A stretch of 64,000 nt of DNA from Escherichia coli (GCF_011881725.1 NZ_JAATUR010000011.1:36367-100366); one strand, 5' to 3'; positions 39,138 through 50,097 are shown, counted from the stretch's first letter. Made by a program: numbers and translations. Notes: generated by a model from the sequence alone, not told the origin.

Positions 39138-39628
39138 CTCTGTTTTCTGTCCTTTTAGCGAGTGAGAACGATCATTCTCATTTCTGACAATTATACGTTT
39201 CTACCGTTCATTGAAAAGCATTTTTTGCTCAATGCGGGGCAATCTTCCGACAATGATGAAATTATGAAGATTTTATGAAGATGATGAACAATATTACGCA
39301 TTCATTTTTTGCGGGGGTAGATAATTACAGCCATATTCTGTGAGAGATATTTATATCGTTCTTAGACTGGATAAGAATGAGTATATGCAGACAGACGAAC
39401 TCAGCACTAACCCGATCCGGTGCAATAAAAAGCACACCTGTGAGCATTAACTATTGTGTTTAATCTTTTACTCATCTCCCCCCTCAAGCCTTACACAAAG
39501 AAAGAGCAACTATAGCCACCTACAGTCAGGTTGATTATAATAACCGTTTATCTGTTCGTACTGTTTACTAAAACGACGAATCGCCTGATTTTCAGGCACA
39601 ACAAGCATCAACAATAAGGATTAAAGCT
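39138..39628. other. Divergent control region between the tetR-type gene and fabI
   Basis: 491 bases with no protein gene. It carries the regulator promoter and dyad at 39163-39180 and the fabI promoter region. TATAAT at 39536-39541 is a good -10 candidate about 88 bases before the fabI ATG, with no strong -35. AAGGATT is the fabI ribosome site. The middle is AT-rich and otherwise featureless to me. Confidence 0.55.
39163..39180 (-). promoter_or_regulatory. Operator candidate upstream of the TetR-family gene
   Basis: TGAGAACGATCATTCTCA is an 18-base dyad with one mismatched pair, 26 bases before the regulator start. Sequence differs from the 38506 palindrome. A Fur-like reading (GAGAAC GATCAT TCTCAT hexamers) is an alternative to TetR autoregulation. 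Confidence 0.45.
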
Positions 39629-40417
39629 ATGGGTTTTCTTTCCGGTAAGCGCATTCTGGTAACCGGTGTTGCCAGCAAACTGTCCATCGCCTACGGTATC
39701 GCTCAGGCGATGCACCGCGAAGGAGCTGAACTGGCATTCACCTACCAGAACGACAAACTGAAAGGCCGCGTAGAAGAATTTGCAGCGCAACTAGGTTCAA
39801 ATATCGTTCTGCAATGTGATGTTGCCGAAGATGTCAGCATCGACACCATGTTCGCTGAACTGGGTAAAGTCTGGCCGAAGTTTGACGGTTTTGTACACTC
39901 TATTGGTTTTGCACCAGGCGATCAGCTGGATGGCGACTATGTTAACGCCGTTACCCGTGAAGGCTTCAAAATTGCCCACGACATCAGCTCTTACAGCTTT
40001 GTTGCAATGGCAAAAGCTTGCCGCTCGATGCTGAATCCGGGTTCTGCTCTGCTGACCCTTTCCTACCTGGGCGCTGAGCGCGCTATCCCGAACTACAACG
40101 TTATGGGTCTGGCAAAAGCGTCTCTGGAAGCTAACGTGCGTTATATGGCCAACGCGATGGGTCCGGAAGGCGTTCGTGTTAACGCCATCTCCGCAGGCCC
40201 GATCCGTACGCTGGCTGCTTCCGGCATCAAAGACTTCCGTAAAATGCTGGCACACTGCGAAGCCGTTACGCCGATTCGTCGTACTGTTACCATCGAAGAC
40301 GTGGGTAACTCCGCAGCGTTCCTGTGCTCCGATCTCTCTGCCGGTATCTCCGGTGAAGTGGTCCACGTTGACGGCGGTTTCAGCATCGCTGCAATGAACG
40401 AACTGGAACTGAAATAA
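39629..40417 (+). CDS. fabI: Enoyl-[acyl-carrier-protein] reductase FabI
   Basis: NADH-dependent enzyme of the last elongation step of fatty acid synthesis, and the target of triclosan and isoniazid-like drugs. The 262 residues match. A short-chain dehydrogenase fold: nucleotide segment [14 protein letters not shown], catalytic Tyr in [21 protein letters not shown] (Tyr156 and Lys163 in E. coli numbering), and the C-terminal [15 protein letters not shown] precedes the start and a strong terminator follows. Confidence 0.98.
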   Translation: MGFLSGKRILVTGVASKLSIAYGIAQAMHREGAELAFTYQNDKLKGRVEEFAAQLGSNIVLQCDVAEDVSIDTMFAELGKVWPKFDGFVHSIGFAPGDQLDGDYVNAVTREGFKIAHDISSYSFVAMAKACRSMLNPGSALLTLSYLGAERAIPNYNVMGLAKASLEANVRYMANAMGPEGVRVNAISAGPIRTLAASGIKDFRKMLAHCEAVTPIRRTVTIEDVGNSAAFLCSDLSAGISGEVVHVDGGFSIAAMNELELK

Positions 40418-40434
40418 TCGTTCTGTTGGTAAAG

Positions 40435-40461
40435 ATGGGCGGCGCTTTGTCGCCCATTTTC
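40435..40461 (+). terminator. Terminator of fabI
   Basis: ATGGGCG (40435-40441) and CGCCCAT (40451-40457) followed by TTTTCTCT, 18 bases after the fabI stop. Confidence 0.8.
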
Positions 40462-40560
40462 TCTGTTATACCTTTCTGATATTTGTTATCGCCGATCCGT
40501 CTTTCTCCCCTTCCCGCCTTGCGTCAGGATAACGATTTCTGTTATGACCAAGGAGCGCCC

Positions 40561-41688
40561 ATGGAACAACGCCATAGTTCAGGCAAAAGCCACTGGTATC
40601 ACGAAATTCAATCCAGCACTTCAGAGCATAACGTTCTGCCACTTGTACCTGAAGCCGCAAAGGTCAACGACCCTTTTTTGCTCGACATGATCCTTGAGGA
40701 GCAAACGCTGGCCCCCTTTCAGTCATGGCTGGCACCCGCACGCGCACTTGCTGGAGAGTTATTTCCGGATCAGTTGGCAGTGACCCGCTTGCAGACATTC
40801 ACCGCTTATGAACGCCTGTCTACCGCCCTCACTGTTGCCCAGGTCTGCGGCGTTCAGCGGTTGTGTAACTACTATTCCGCGCGGCTGACACCACTTCCAG
40901 GCCCGGATTCCTCCAGGGAAAGCAATCATCGGCTGGCGCAAATCACACAATATGCCCGGCAACTGGCCTTCTCTCCATCGATTATCGACGGCCGCTCCCG
41001 CCAGCATCTTAATGATGTCGGCCTTACTGCCTGGGACTGTGTGTTCATTAACCAAATTATTGGCTTTGTCGGTTTTCAGGCGCGAGTCATTGCCACATTC
41101 CAGGCTTATCTCGGTCAACCAGTACGTTGGCTACCCAGTCTGGAGATGCAAAACTACGCCGACGCATCACTGTTTGCGAATGAATCAACTCGCTGGCGTG
41201 CCTGCTACGCAGTAGAAAAATTATCTGAAGATGCAATGAATAGTTCGACGGTTGAACTCTGCCAATTGAGCGAAATACTCAATCTCCATCCAGCTCTACT
41301 TTCACGTCTTGAGGAGCTATTCGCCAGCACATTGGTTAGAGCAAACCCCTGCCATCAGCTCGCGACGTTATTAACCGCGCGGATTAATGGCAGCACCGCC
41401 TGCTTCGCCACCCAAACACATTCAACAGCAGAATATAAAGAGGCAATCGCCATTCTACGTCAGGGTGAAAATGAAATTAATCAGTGGGCTGACAGCCATT
41501 GTGTTGAGCGCGCCACCGTTCAAGCGATACAATGGCTGACCCGAGCACCCGATCGCTTTAGCGCCGCCCAGTTAAGCCCATTACTCGAACATGAAATATC
41601 ATCAGCGCAGGTTATTAATCTGTTGGTATGGAGCGGGCTTTGTGGCTGGATCAATCGCTTAAAAATCGCGTTGGGTGAAACATATTAA
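40561..41688 (+). CDS. yciW: Carboxymuconolactone decarboxylase-like protein YciW
   Basis: A 375-residue protein with an AhpD/CMD-like (peroxidase-related) fold. In E. coli it is under CysB control and linked to cysteine and sulfur metabolism, though the reaction is not firmly known. The start [15 protein letters not shown] at 40561 follows AAGGAG; longer frames upstream are not preferred. The CMD core is around 90-240, with [27 protein letters not shown], where Cys and the downstream helices resemble the CMD active site. It lies between fabI and rnb as in K-12. Confidence 0.88.
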   Translation: MEQRHSSGKSHWYHEIQSSTSEHNVLPLVPEAAKVNDPFLLDMILEEQTLAPFQSWLAPARALAGELFPDQLAVTRLQTFTAYERLSTALTVAQVCGVQRLCNYYSARLTPLPGPDSSRESNHRLAQITQYARQLAFSPSIIDGRSRQHLNDVGLTAWDCVFINQIIGFVGFQARVIATFQAYLGQPVRWLPSLEMQNYADASLFANESTRWRACYAVEKLSEDAMNSSTVELCQLSEILNLHPALLSRLEELFASTLVRANPCHQLATLLTARINGSTACFATQTHSTAEYKEAIAILRQGENEINQWADSHCVERATVQAIQWLTRAPDRFSAAQLSPLLEHEISSAQVINLLVWSGLCGWINRLKIALGETY

Positions 41689-41755
41689 CCTTGCTGCGTC
41701 AGGCAGAATCGCGTAAAACTGTCAGCCGCTCTAATGGCCACGAAAATAGACAATT

Positions 41756-43690
41756 ATGTTTCAGGACAACCCGCTGCTAGCGCAGCTTAAACAGCAACTG
41801 CATTCCCAGACGCCCCGCGCTGAAGGGGTGGTAAAAGCCACTGAAAAAGGCTTTGGCTTCCTGGAAGTCGATGCACAGAAAAGCTATTTCATTCCGCCGC
41901 CGCAAATGAAGAAAGTTATGCATGGCGACAGAATTATCGCAGTCATCCACAGCGAAAAAGATCGTGAATCCGCTGAACCAGAAGAACTGGTTGAACCTTT
42001 TCTAACCCGCTTCGTGGGTAAAGTTCAGGGCCAGAATGACCGTCTGGCCATTGTCCCTGATCATCCATTATTGAAAGATGCCATTCCTTGCCGCGCAGCT
42101 CGTGGCCTGACTCATGAATTTAAAGAAGGCGACTGGGCTGTTGCCGAAATGCGCCGCCATCCATTGAAAGGCGATCGTTCTTTTTATGCAGAACTCACGC
42201 AATACATCACTTTTGGCGACGATCACTTCGTACCATGGTGGGTAACTCTGGCACGTCATAATCTGGAAAAAGAAGCGCCGAACGGCGTTGCTACAGAAAT
42301 GCTCGACGAAGGTCTGGTACGCGAAGATCTGACTGCACTGGATTTTGTCACCATCGATAGCGCCAGCACCGAAGATATGGATGACGCCCTCTTCGCGAAG
42401 GCTCTTCCGGATAACAAACTGCAACTGATCGTGGCGATTGCCGATCCAACCGCGTGGATTGCAGAAGGTAGCAAGCTGGACAAAGCGGCAAAAGTTCGTG
42501 CATTCACCAACTATCTGCCTGGTTTCAACATCCCAATGCTGCCGCGCGAACTTTCCGACGATCTCTGTTCACTGCGCGCCAATGAAGTTCGCCCGGTACT
42601 GGCGTGTCGGATGACGCTCTCCGCAGACGGCACCATTGAAGACGATATCGAGTTCTTTGCCGCCACTATCGAGTCCAAAGCGAAACTGGTTTATGACCAG
42701 GTTTCTGACTGGCTGGAAAACACCGGCGACTGGCAGCCAGAAAGTGAGGCAATCGCCGAACAAATTCGCCTCTTAGCGCAAATTTGTCAGCGTCGCGGTG
42801 AATGGCGCCATAACCATGCACTGGTGTTTAAAGATCGCCCGGATTACCGTTTTATTCTCGGTGAAAAAGGTGAAGTGCTGGATATCGTTGCCGAGCCTCG
42901 TCGTATTGCCAACCGTATCGTCGAAGAAGCGATGATCGCCGCTAACATTTGTGCTGCCCGCGTACTGCGCGATAAGCTCGGTTTTGGCATCTATAACGTG
43001 CATATGGGCTTTGATCCAGCCAATGCTGAAGCACTGGCAGCATTGCTAAAAACGCACGGTCTGCATGTCGATGCCGAAGAAGTGCTCACGCTGGATGGTT
43101 TCTGCAAACTTCGTCGCGAATTGGATGCGCAACCGACCGGTTTCCTCGACAGCCGTATTCGTCGTTTCCAGTCCTTTGCTGAAATCAGCACTGAGCCGGG
43201 CCCTCACTTTGGTCTCGGTCTGGAAGCGTATGCCACCTGGACTTCGCCAATCCGTAAATATGGCGACATGATCAACCATCGTCTGCTGAAAGCGATTATT
43301 AAAGGCGAAACGGCGACGCGTCCGCAGGATGAGATCACCGTACAAATGGCAGAGCGTCGTCGTCTCAACCGGATGGCGGAACGCGATGTCGGTGACTGGT
43401 TATACGCCCGTTTTCTTAAAGACAAAGCCGGGACCGACACCCGTTTCGCGGCGGAAATCGTCGATATCAGCCGTGGTGGTATGCGCGTGCGTCTGGTTGA
43501 TAACGGCGCTATCGCCTTTATTCCGGCACCATTCTTACACGCCGTACGCGATGAACTGGTTTGCAGTCAGGAAAACGGCACTGTGCAAATTAAAGGTGAA
43601 ACTGCCTACAAAGTGACTGACGTTATTGACGTCACCCTTGCGGAAGTCCGCATGGAAACCCGCAGTATTATTGCGCGCCCGGTCGCGTAA
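41756..43690 (+). CDS. rnb: Exoribonuclease II (RNase II)
   Basis: Processive 3'-5' exoribonuclease degrading single-stranded mRNA. The 644 residues match. An N-terminal cold-shock-type domain pair (about 1-170) precedes the RNB catalytic domain (about 190-520). The metal-binding acidic cluster is in [19 protein letters not shown] (Asp201, 207, 209 and 210 in E. coli numbering), and Tyr-containing stacking residues are nearby. A C-terminal S1 domain (about 560-640) ends it. A terminator follows. Confidence 0.98.
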   Translation: MFQDNPLLAQLKQQLHSQTPRAEGVVKATEKGFGFLEVDAQKSYFIPPPQMKKVMHGDRIIAVIHSEKDRESAEPEELVEPFLTRFVGKVQGQNDRLAIVPDHPLLKDAIPCRAARGLTHEFKEGDWAVAEMRRHPLKGDRSFYAELTQYITFGDDHFVPWWVTLARHNLEKEAPNGVATEMLDEGLVREDLTALDFVTIDSASTEDMDDALFAKALPDNKLQLIVAIADPTAWIAEGSKLDKAAKVRAFTNYLPGFNIPMLPRELSDDLCSLRANEVRPVLACRMTLSADGTIEDDIEFFAATIESKAKLVYDQVSDWLENTGDWQPESEAIAEQIRLLAQICQRRGEWRHNHALVFKDRPDYRFILGEKGEVLDIVAEPRRIANRIVEEAMIAANICAARVLRDKLGFGIYNVHMGFDPANAEALAALLKTHGLHVDAEEVLTLDGFCKLRRELDAQPTGFLDSRIRRFQSFAEISTEPGPHFGLGLEAYATWTSPIRKYGDMINHRLLKAIIKGETATRPQDEITVQMAERRRLNRMAERDVGDWLYARFLKDKAGTDTRFAAEIVDISRGGMRVRLVDNGAIAFIPAPFLHAVRDELVCSQENGTVQIKGETAYKVTDVIDVTLAEVRMETRSIIARPVA

Positions 43691-43699
43691 TCTTCTTTC

Positions 43700-43726
43700 A
43701 CGGCCCGTTCCTGTAGGATGGGCCGT
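43700..43726 (+). terminator. Terminator of rnb
   Basis: ACGGCCC (43700-43706) and GGGCCGT (43720-43726) with a 13-base loop, followed by TCATTTCC, 9 bases after the rnb stop. Confidence 0.72.
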
Positions 43727-43925
43727 TCATTTCCCCGCCTTTGTATTCGTATTATCCCAGCAGTTTTTTTTAATTTGACTTTCGTTTGAAACTGGCGTTT
43801 TTCCAAAACTGCATTACAAATAAATATATAAAAAAAACAATGCGTTTAGCTGCCGTTAATTTCACGTAAGTCATGTTGAACCTTTTATTTAACTGCGGAC
43901 ACCGCTGTTGACCGGGGTATGCATC

Positions 43926-45911
43926 ATGAAAACCGTTAGGGAGTCCACAACGTTGTACAACTTTCTCGGAGCGCACAATCCATACTGGCGGTTGACAGAA
44001 AACAGCGATGTTTTGCGCTTTTCCTGCGCCGGAACCACGGAACCTGAACGTACTTTGCAGTTATCTGCCGAACAGGCAGCTCGCATCAGGGAAATGACAG
44101 TCATCACTTCCAGCCTGATGATGAGTCTGACCGTCGATGAAAGCGATCTTTCTGTGCATCTGGTGGGGAGAAAAATCAACAAACGCGAATGGGGTGGCAA
44201 CGCATCGGCATGGCATGATACACCGGCAGTTGCTCGTGATTTAGCGCACGGACTTTCTTTTGCTGAGCAGGTGGTTTCTGAAGCACATTCCGCGATAGTG
44301 ATTCTCGACAGCCAGGGGGACATCCAACGCTTCAATCGGTTATGTGAAGATTATACAGGACTGGAAGAGCACGATGTCATTGGGCAAAGCGTGTTTAAAC
44401 TATTTATGAGTCGTCGTGAAGCTGCAGCATCCAGGCGCAATAACCGTGGATTTTTTCGTAGCGGCAACGCATATGAAGTGGAGCTCTGGATACCAACGCG
44501 CAAAGGCCAGCGGCTGTTTCTGTTCCGCAATAAATTTGTGCACAGCGGTAGCGGCAAAAATGAGATCTATTTAATCTGTTCCGGCACCGATATTACCGAA
44601 GAGCGTCGCGCCCAGGAACGACTTCGCATACTGGCAAATACCGACAGCATCACCGGACTGCCGAATCGTAACGCCATGCAGGAGTTAATCGATCATGCCA
44701 TTAATCAGGCTGACGACTGTAAGGTCGGTGTTGTATATCTTGATTTAGATAATTTTAAAAAGGTAAACGACGCTTACGGGCATTTATTTGGCGACCAGTT
44801 GTTACGTGAGGTGTCACTGGCCATTTTAAGCTGCCTTGAACAGGATCAAGTGCTGGCGCGTCCGGGTGGGGATGAATTTCTGGTACTGGCCCCCAATACC
44901 TCACAAAGCGCACTGGAAGCGATGGCATCGCGTATTTTAACCCGGCTTCGCCACCCCTTCCGCATTGGTTTAATTGAAGTCTATACCGGCTGTTCAGTCG
45001 GTATTTCACTTTCGCCACAACATGGCATGGACAGCGCTGCCATTATTCGCCATGCCGATACCGCAATGTACACGGCAAAAGAAGGTGGACGCGGACAGTT
45101 CTGTGTTTTTTCGCCAGAAATGAACCAACAGGTTTTCGAATATCTTTGGCTTGATACCAACCTGCGTAAAGCGCTGGAAAACGATCAGTTAGTTATTCAC
45201 TACCAACCGAAAATCACCTGGCGCGGTGAAGTACGAAGCCTGGAAGCGTTGGTACGCTGGCAGTCGCCTGAACGCGGACTTATTCCCCCGTTAGACTTTA
45301 TTTCCTATGCAGAAGAGTCTGGGTTAATTGTTCCATTAGGACGTTGGGTGATTCTCGATGTGGTGCGTCAGGTGGCGAAATGGCGTGCTAAAGGCATTAA
45401 TCTGCGGGTAGCGGTGAACATCTCTGCTCGCCAGTTTGCCGATCAAACTCTTATTACTGATCTGAAACAGGTTCTACAAGAACTGAATTTTGAATACTGC
45501 CCTATTGATGTAGAACTGACAGAGAGCTGCCTGATTGAAAATGATGAACTGGCCCTCTCCGTTATTCAGCAATTTAGTCAGTTAGGCGCGCAAGTGCATC
45601 TGGATGATTTTGGCACCGGCTACTCTTCGCTTTCGCAACTGGCCCGTTTTCCAATTGATGCAATCAAACTTGACCAGGTTTTTGTCCGTAATATTCACAA
45701 ACAACCTGTTTCACAGTCACTGGTAAGAGCGATTGTCGCCGTAGCCCAGGCTTTGAATCTGCAGGTCATCGCCGAAGGTGTGGAAAGCGCAAAAGAAGAT
45801 GCCTTTTTGACCAAAAACGGGATCAATGAGCGACAAGGATTTCTGTTTGCCAAACCAATGCCTGCCGTAGCCTTTGAGCGTTGGTTTAAACGTTACCTGA
45901 AACGAGCATAA
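43926..45911 (+). CDS. pdeR: Cyclic-di-GMP phosphodiesterase PdeR
   Basis: Trigger phosphodiesterase that degrades c-di-GMP and, when c-di-GMP is high, releases DgcM and MlrA to activate csgD. The start MKTVRESTTLYNFLGAHNPY at 43926 gives 661 residues, the K-12 length; a start six codons upstream is less likely. A PAS domain (about 110-230) is followed by GGDEF (intact GGDEF at 314-318) and EAL (EAL at 440-442, with DFGTGYSSL and EGVES). Its partner DgcM is encoded 40 kb away in this window. It is also called Gmr/YciR. Confidence 0.96.
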   Translation: MKTVRESTTLYNFLGAHNPYWRLTENSDVLRFSCAGTTEPERTLQLSAEQAARIREMTVITSSLMMSLTVDESDLSVHLVGRKINKREWGGNASAWHDTPAVARDLAHGLSFAEQVVSEAHSAIVILDSQGDIQRFNRLCEDYTGLEEHDVIGQSVFKLFMSRREAAASRRNNRGFFRSGNAYEVELWIPTRKGQRLFLFRNKFVHSGSGKNEIYLICSGTDITEERRAQERLRILANTDSITGLPNRNAMQELIDHAINQADDCKVGVVYLDLDNFKKVNDAYGHLFGDQLLREVSLAILSCLEQDQVLARPGGDEFLVLAPNTSQSALEAMASRILTRLRHPFRIGLIEVYTGCSVGISLSPQHGMDSAAIIRHADTAMYTAKEGGRGQFCVFSPEMNQQVFEYLWLDTNLRKALENDQLVIHYQPKITWRGEVRSLEALVRWQSPERGLIPPLDFISYAEESGLIVPLGRWVILDVVRQVAKWRAKGINLRVAVNISARQFADQTLITDLKQVLQELNFEYCPIDVELTESCLIENDELALSVIQQFSQLGAQVHLDDFGTGYSSLSQLARFPIDAIKLDQVFVRNIHKQPVSQSLVRAIVAVAQALNLQVIAEGVESAKEDAFLTKNGINERQGFLFAKPMPAVAFERWFKRYLKRA

Positions 45912-46042
45912 AGAGACGTATATAAAATCTCAGTACATATCATTTTATCGAATGACAATTAGCCTTTGTCACTATACGCTTCTCTTTTAGTGGTAATTTT
46001 TGCATTATTCATTTTCTCCCTTTTGCTATAAGGATGTCCTTG

Positions 46043-46216
46043 ATGTCTGAATTTGATGCCCAGCGCGTTGCCGAACGTATTGATATTGTGTTAGATATCC
46101 TTGTGGCAGGCGATTACCACTCTGCGATCCATAATCTTGAGATACTTAAAGCAGAACTCTTGCGCCAGGTTGCTGAATCTACGCCAGACATCCCGAAAGC
46201 ACCGTGGGAGATTTAA
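46043..46216 (+). CDS. yciZ: Small protein YciZ (UPF0509)
   Basis: A 57-residue acidic helical protein of unknown function. The start [20 protein letters not shown] at 46043 is preferred over the ATG three codons upstream because AAGGA (46030-46034) is then 8 bases away. No signal peptide or membrane helix. It lies between pdeR and yciT as in K-12. Confidence 0.88.
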
Positions 46217-46309
46217 CAGTCGTGCTTTCAGGCTTTCCATTTAGCAGAAAAGGATGCCCGGCGCGTCAGCTTTTTTATTGAATATTATAACGTTATAAGA
46301 ATTACAGCG

Positions 46310-47059
46310 ATGAATTCCCGACAACAAACTATTCTACAGATGGTCATTGACCAGGGTCAGGTTAGCGTGACCGACCTGGCAAAAGCCACTGGTGTTTCTG
46401 AAGTTACTATTCGCCAGGATCTCAACACCCTCGAAAAACTGAGTTATCTGCGCCGAGCACATGGTTTTGCGGTTTCGCTTGATAGTGATGACGTCGAAAC
46501 CCGTATGATGAGTAATTATACGCTGAAGCGTGAACTTGCCGAGTTTGCGGCCTCTCTGGTTCAGTCAGGTGAAACTATCTTTATTGAAAATGGCAGCAGC
46601 AATGCCCTTCTGGCTCGGGCGTTAGGCGAACAGAAAAAAGATGTTACTATCATTACAGTTAGCAGCTACATCGCGCATTTATTGAAAGATGCCCCCTGTG
46701 AAGTCATTCTACTTGGTGGTGTGTACCAGAAAAAAAGCGAAAGCATGGTTGGCCCTCTGACACGTCAATGTATCCAGCAGGTTCATTTCAGTAAGGCATT
46801 TATTGGTATAGATGGCTGGCAACCTGAAACTGGATTTACTGGACGCGACATGATGCGTACCGACGTAGTCAATGCAGTGCTGGAAAAAGAATGCGAAGTC
46901 ATAGTTCTGACAGACAGCTCAAAATTTGGTGCCGTACATTCTTACTCCATCGGCCCTGTTGAGAAAATCAAACGGGTCATCACCGACTCGAAGATACTTG
47001 CCAGCGACCTGTTGCATCTTGAGCATAATAAACTGACGGTTCACGTCGTCGACAATTAA
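46310..47059 (+). CDS. yciT: DeoR-family regulator YciT
   Basis: A 249-residue DeoR-type transcription factor. An N-terminal HTH (about 5-45: [21 protein letters not shown]) precedes the DeoR C-terminal sensor (about 60-235; [14 protein letters not shown] and [10 protein letters not shown]). In E. coli YciT has been linked to osmotic stress and osmB lies downstream on the same strand. A hairpin follows the stop. Confidence 0.93.
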   Translation: MNSRQQTILQMVIDQGQVSVTDLAKATGVSEVTIRQDLNTLEKLSYLRRAHGFAVSLDSDDVETRMMSNYTLKRELAEFAASLVQSGETIFIENGSSNALLARALGEQKKDVTIITVSSYIAHLLKDAPCEVILLGGVYQKKSESMVGPLTRQCIQQVHFSKAFIGIDGWQPETGFTGRDMMRTDVVNAVLEKECEVIVLTDSSKFGAVHSYSIGPVEKIKRVITDSKILASDLLHLEHNKLTVHVVDN

Positions 47060-47073
47060 TTCCCCCGCCTCCT

Positions 47074-47103
47074 CGGATGATTTGCCCTTGCGTAAATCAT
47101 CCG
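47074..47103 (+). terminator. Hairpin after yciT
   Basis: CGGATGATTT (47074-47083) and AAATCATCCG (47094-47103), perfect 10-base arms, 15 bases after the yciT stop. It lacks a T-run, so termination efficiency is uncertain. Confidence 0.65.
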
Positions 47104-47106
47104 CTC

Positions 47107-47120
47107 TAAGATGATTCCTG
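47107..47120 (+). promoter_or_regulatory. Possible RcsB box of osmB
   Basis: TAAGATGATTCCTG resembles the RcsB consensus TAAGAATATTCCTA in 10 or 11 of 14 places. It lies in the long leader of osmB, a gene known to be Rcs- and RpoS-dependent. Assignment is by eye. Confidence 0.45.
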
Positions 47121-47325
47121 GCTGTTAATTAAGACTATTTACCTGTCCTTCAAACCTCAAAGTTGTAAAATTAACATTAGCGATATAACAGGAAGTGACT
47201 GTCACCTGCGTGATATAACCCTGCGCGAGAGGATTTCACGGAAAATAACTTTTTCAGGAAGCTTCTTAACTATTATAGTTAAAGAGAGCTAAGTTCCGTG
47301 AATCATAAATTCAGGAGAGAGTATT

Positions 47326-47544
47326 ATGTTTGTAACGAGCAAAAAAATGACCGCGGCTGTTCTGGCGATTACGCTGGCTATGTCTCTGAGCGCCTGTTCA
47401 AACTGGTCTAAACGAGACCGTAACACCGCAATCGGTGCGGGTGCAGGCGCTTTAGGTGGCGCAGTACTGACTGATGGCAGCACGCTGGGTACATTAGGCG
47501 GCGCAGCAGTAGGTGGTATTATTGGTCACCAGGTCGGTAAATAA
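47326..47544 (+). CDS. osmB: Osmotically inducible lipoprotein OsmB
   Basis: A 72-residue outer-membrane lipoprotein induced by high osmolarity, stationary phase and Rcs signalling. The signal peptide ends LAMSLSAC with the lipidated cysteine at 24. The mature part is glycine-rich (AIGAGAGALGGAVLTDGS, GGAAVGGIIGHQVGK), a glycine-zipper type. GGAGAG precedes the start. A strong terminator follows. Confidence 0.97.
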   Translation: MFVTSKKMTAAVLAITLAMSLSACSNWSKRDRNTAIGAGAGALGGAVLTDGSTLGTLGGAAVGGIIGHQVGK

Positions 47545-47640
47545 TCGTAAATAAATGTCGATTAACGACTCGTAATTATAATACGCTTAACTCTGTTCAG
47601 TACGATATAACTGAATAATACACACAGTAAAATAAACGAA

Positions 47641-47669
47641 AGCCACGGAATATTTCCGTGGCTTTTTTT
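47641..47669. terminator. Bidirectional terminator between osmB and yciH
   Basis: AGCCACGGAA (47641-47650) and TTCCGTGGCT (47654-47663) followed by TTTTTT on the plus strand and TTTCGTTT on the minus strand. It ends osmB and the convergent yciH operon. Confidence 0.9.
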
Positions 47670-47670
47670 G

Positions 47671-47997
47671 TTAACCGCCAGCGAGTTTTACCTTCATGCC
47701 TTTTGCTTCAAGCAGTGATTTTAATAAATCACGCTTATCACCCTGGATTTCGATAATTCCCTCTTTTACTGACCCTCCGCAGCCGCATTTTTTCTTCAGT
47801 TCTGCCGCCAGCTTTATCAGTTCAGCTTCATTGAGATCAACACCAGTTATCAGGCAAACACCCTTACCTTTGCGACCGCTGGTTTGGCGTTGAATACGCA
47901 CAACACCGTCACCTTTGGGCCGTGCAGGGGCCACTTTAGGTTCATCGATACGTCCAGTTTCCGTTGAATAGACCAGACGGCTGTTGGAATCACTCAT
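47671..47997 (-). CDS. yciH: SUI1/eIF1-like translation factor YciH
   Basis: A 108-residue bacterial relative of eukaryotic initiation factor eIF1/SUI1; E. coli YciH has been linked to initiation fidelity and stress translation. The SUI1 fold spans about 35-105 (VCLITGVDLNEAELIKLAAELKKKCGCGGSV; IIEIQGDKRDLL). Its start overlaps the pyrF stop by one base, so it is the distal gene of the lapA-lapB-pyrF-yciH set. Confidence 0.95.
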   Translation of the reverse strand: MSDSNSRLVYSTETGRIDEPKVAPARPKGDGVVRIQRQTSGRKGKGVCLITGVDLNEAELIKLAAELKKKCGCGGSVKEGIIEIQGDKRDLLKSLLEAKGMKVKLAGG

Positions 47998-48734
47998 TAT
48001 GCACTCCGCTGTAACGAGACATTGATCGCTTTTAGCGTTTGCGCTGGGTCCGCAGATTGCGTCACCGGGCGACCAATCACCATATAATCAACACCAGCCG
48101 CCAACGCCTGTTCTGGCGTCATAATGCGGCGCTGGTCGCCAGCATCACTCCCCAGCGGACGAATACCCGGCGTAACCAGTTTGAAATCCTGACCAAATGC
48201 TTGTTTAAAACGAACGGCCTCCTGGGCAGAACACACCACGCCATCAAGACCACATTTTTGTGTCAGCGTCGCCAGACGTTCTGCATAATCCGCGGGTGAC
48301 AGTGTCACGCCAAGATCAGCCAGGTCGCTTGATTCCATGCTGGTCAGCACAGTTACCGCTATTAACAACGGCGCGTCTTTGCCAAATGGAACCAGTGCCT
48401 CACGTGCTGCGGCCATCATACGCGCCCCGCCAGAAGCATGAACATTCACCATCCACACGCCTAAGTCAGCTGCTGCGGCCACGGCGTGCGCTGCTGTGTT
48501 GGGAATGTCATGAAACTTCAGATCCAGGAAGATATCAAAACCACGCTCTTGCAGTTCACGGACAAACTGTGGACCAAACAGCGTAAACATCTCTTTGCCA
48601 ACTTTCAGACGACAATCGCGTGGATCGATCTTATCGACGAATGCCAGCGCGGCATCACGATTATTATAATCGAGGGCAACAACGACGGGAGAACTCGTAA
48701 CAGCGCGGGAAGAAGATGAAGCAGTTAACGTCAT
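47997..48734 (-). CDS. pyrF: Orotidine 5'-phosphate decarboxylase PyrF
   Basis: Last step of UMP synthesis. The start [20 protein letters not shown] at 48734 gives 245 residues; the longer upstream frame is not used. A TIM barrel with the catalytic DxKxxDI region in [17 protein letters not shown], and VTPGIRP and [12 protein letters not shown] for phosphate binding. It is separated from lapB by about 190 bases and coupled to yciH. Confidence 0.97.
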   Translation of the reverse strand: MTLTASSSSRAVTSSPVVVALDYNNRDAALAFVDKIDPRDCRLKVGKEMFTLFGPQFVRELQERGFDIFLDLKFHDIPNTAAHAVAAAADLGVWMVNVHASGGARMMAAAREALVPFGKDAPLLIAVTVLTSMESSDLADLGVTLSPADYAERLATLTQKCGLDGVVCSAQEAVRFKQAFGQDFKLVTPGIRPLGSDAGDQRRIMTPEQALAAGVDYMVIGRPVTQSADPAQTLKAINVSLQRSA

Positions 48735-48927
48735 GACCAGACCTTCTTGATGATGGGCACCGAAAGTGGCGCGAAAAAGGTAAACGGCGTGCATTCTACC
48801 CGTGGAAATAAAAAATTAACAGTTGCGAATTCTCCCCTGTCAGGCTTTTCCATGTAGGCGTTACCGAAGCACAGTTGTTGCAATAAATAATTAGTATGTT
48901 GTAACTAAAGTCGACATTTTTTAAAAA

Positions 48928-50097
48928 TTACAGGCCATCCAAACCGCGAATTGGTTTAATGGTTGACCAGGCCCGACAGGACGGACAATGCCAGTAGAGT
49001 GTATAAGCAGTAAAACCACACTTCTGGCAGCGATAACGCGGCTTACTGCGTACCTTCTCGCCTACCATCTCGCGCAGCACCATCAGGCTCTCTTTTGCAC
49101 GCCCTTCTTCCGCTTCATTGAGATGGTAATCCATCAATTTATGGAACACGCGCATGGTTGGATGCCGTTGCAACTGGCGCGTAATATAAACCTGGGCTGC
49201 ATCGCTCCCATCACGCGATTCAATGATGTCAGCAAGCATCAGTTCAGCATCAGCACCTGTATTTTCTTCCACCGCTCGCTGGAGAAACTCTGCCCATTCG
49301 TCAGTTTTACCCAGCTGCTGATAGCAGGTTTGCAGCATTTCCAGCGTTTCGCTGACCAGTTCTCTATCCTGAGAAATAACCCGTTGCAGGCTTTCGACCG
49401 CTTTGCTGTACTCGCCTTTAGCCATAAAAACACGCCCCATCATGATGGATACGCGCGCGCTGTTTTTGTCGGCCGCTGCCCCTTTTTTCAGCAAAGTCAT
49501 GGCACGATCGGGATCGTCGCTGGCTATGTATTGAAGAGCTAATTCACAATAGAAATGGGCTATTTCGACCCGCTGTTTATCTTTACCCAGTTTCACCAAA
49601 CGTTCGGCGACATCGATCGCCTTTTGCCATTCACTGGTGGCCTGGTAGATCTGCAGGAGTTGTTGCAAAGCACCAACCCGGAAGTCAGTTTCATCAGTCA
49701 ATTGATTAAACATATCTTCCGCGCGATCGTACAACCCAGCAGCCATGTAATCACGCCCCAGTTGCTGAATGGCCAACAGGCGCTGCTCATAAGTCAGCGA
49801 GGCGCTTTCCATTAAGGTTTGGTGAATGCGAATAGCGCGATCGACTTCACCACGGGATCGGAACAAGTTTCCGAGCGTAAGATGGGCTTCAACGGTGCCA
49901 GTGTCCTCTTTGAGCATGTCGAGGAACAGATCTACCGCTTTATCTTGTTGATTACTAAGAAGAAAGTTAACCCCTGTCACGTAATCACGCGACAGGCGGT
50001 TGGCTTCATCTTGCTTGTTTTGTTGCGCACTTCTGCGGCCCATATACCAGCCATAGGCAGCGGCTACAGGCAAAAGCAGAAACAACAACTCCAGCAT
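48928..50097 (-). CDS. lapB: Lipopolysaccharide assembly protein LapB (YciM)
   Basis: Inner-membrane TPR protein that adapts FtsH to degrade LpxC and so balances LPS with phospholipid. The 389 residues match. An N-terminal membrane helix (about 3-20) is followed by about nine TPR helix pairs (30-340). A C-terminal rubredoxin-like metal site has CQKCGF and CPSCRAW (about 356-372). It follows lapA by 6 bases in the same operon. Confidence 0.97.
   Translation of the reverse strand: MLELLFLLLPVAAAYGWYMGRRSAQQNKQDEANRLSRDYVTGVNFLLSNQQDKAVDLFLDMLKEDTGTVEAHLTLGNLFRSRGEVDRAIRIHQTLMESASLTYEQRLLAIQQLGRDYMAAGLYDRAEDMFNQLTDETDFRVGALQQLLQIYQATSEWQKAIDVAERLVKLGKDKQRVEIAHFYCELALQYIASDDPDRAMTLLKKGAAADKNSARVSIMMGRVFMAKGEYSKAVESLQRVISQDRELVSETLEMLQTCYQQLGKTDEWAEFLQRAVEENTGADAELMLADIIESRDGSDAAQVYITRQLQRHPTMRVFHKLMDYHLNEAEEGRAKESLMVLREMVGEKVRSKPRYRCQKCGFTAYTLYWHCPSCRAWSTIKPIRGLDGL

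Noticed and set aside
39797..40366. 189-codon minus-strand ORF
   Set aside because: Antisense to fabI, with no ribosome site and no recognisable motif.
48988..49542. 184-codon plus-strand ORF
   Set aside because: Shadow of lapB, whose TPR protein is well supported.
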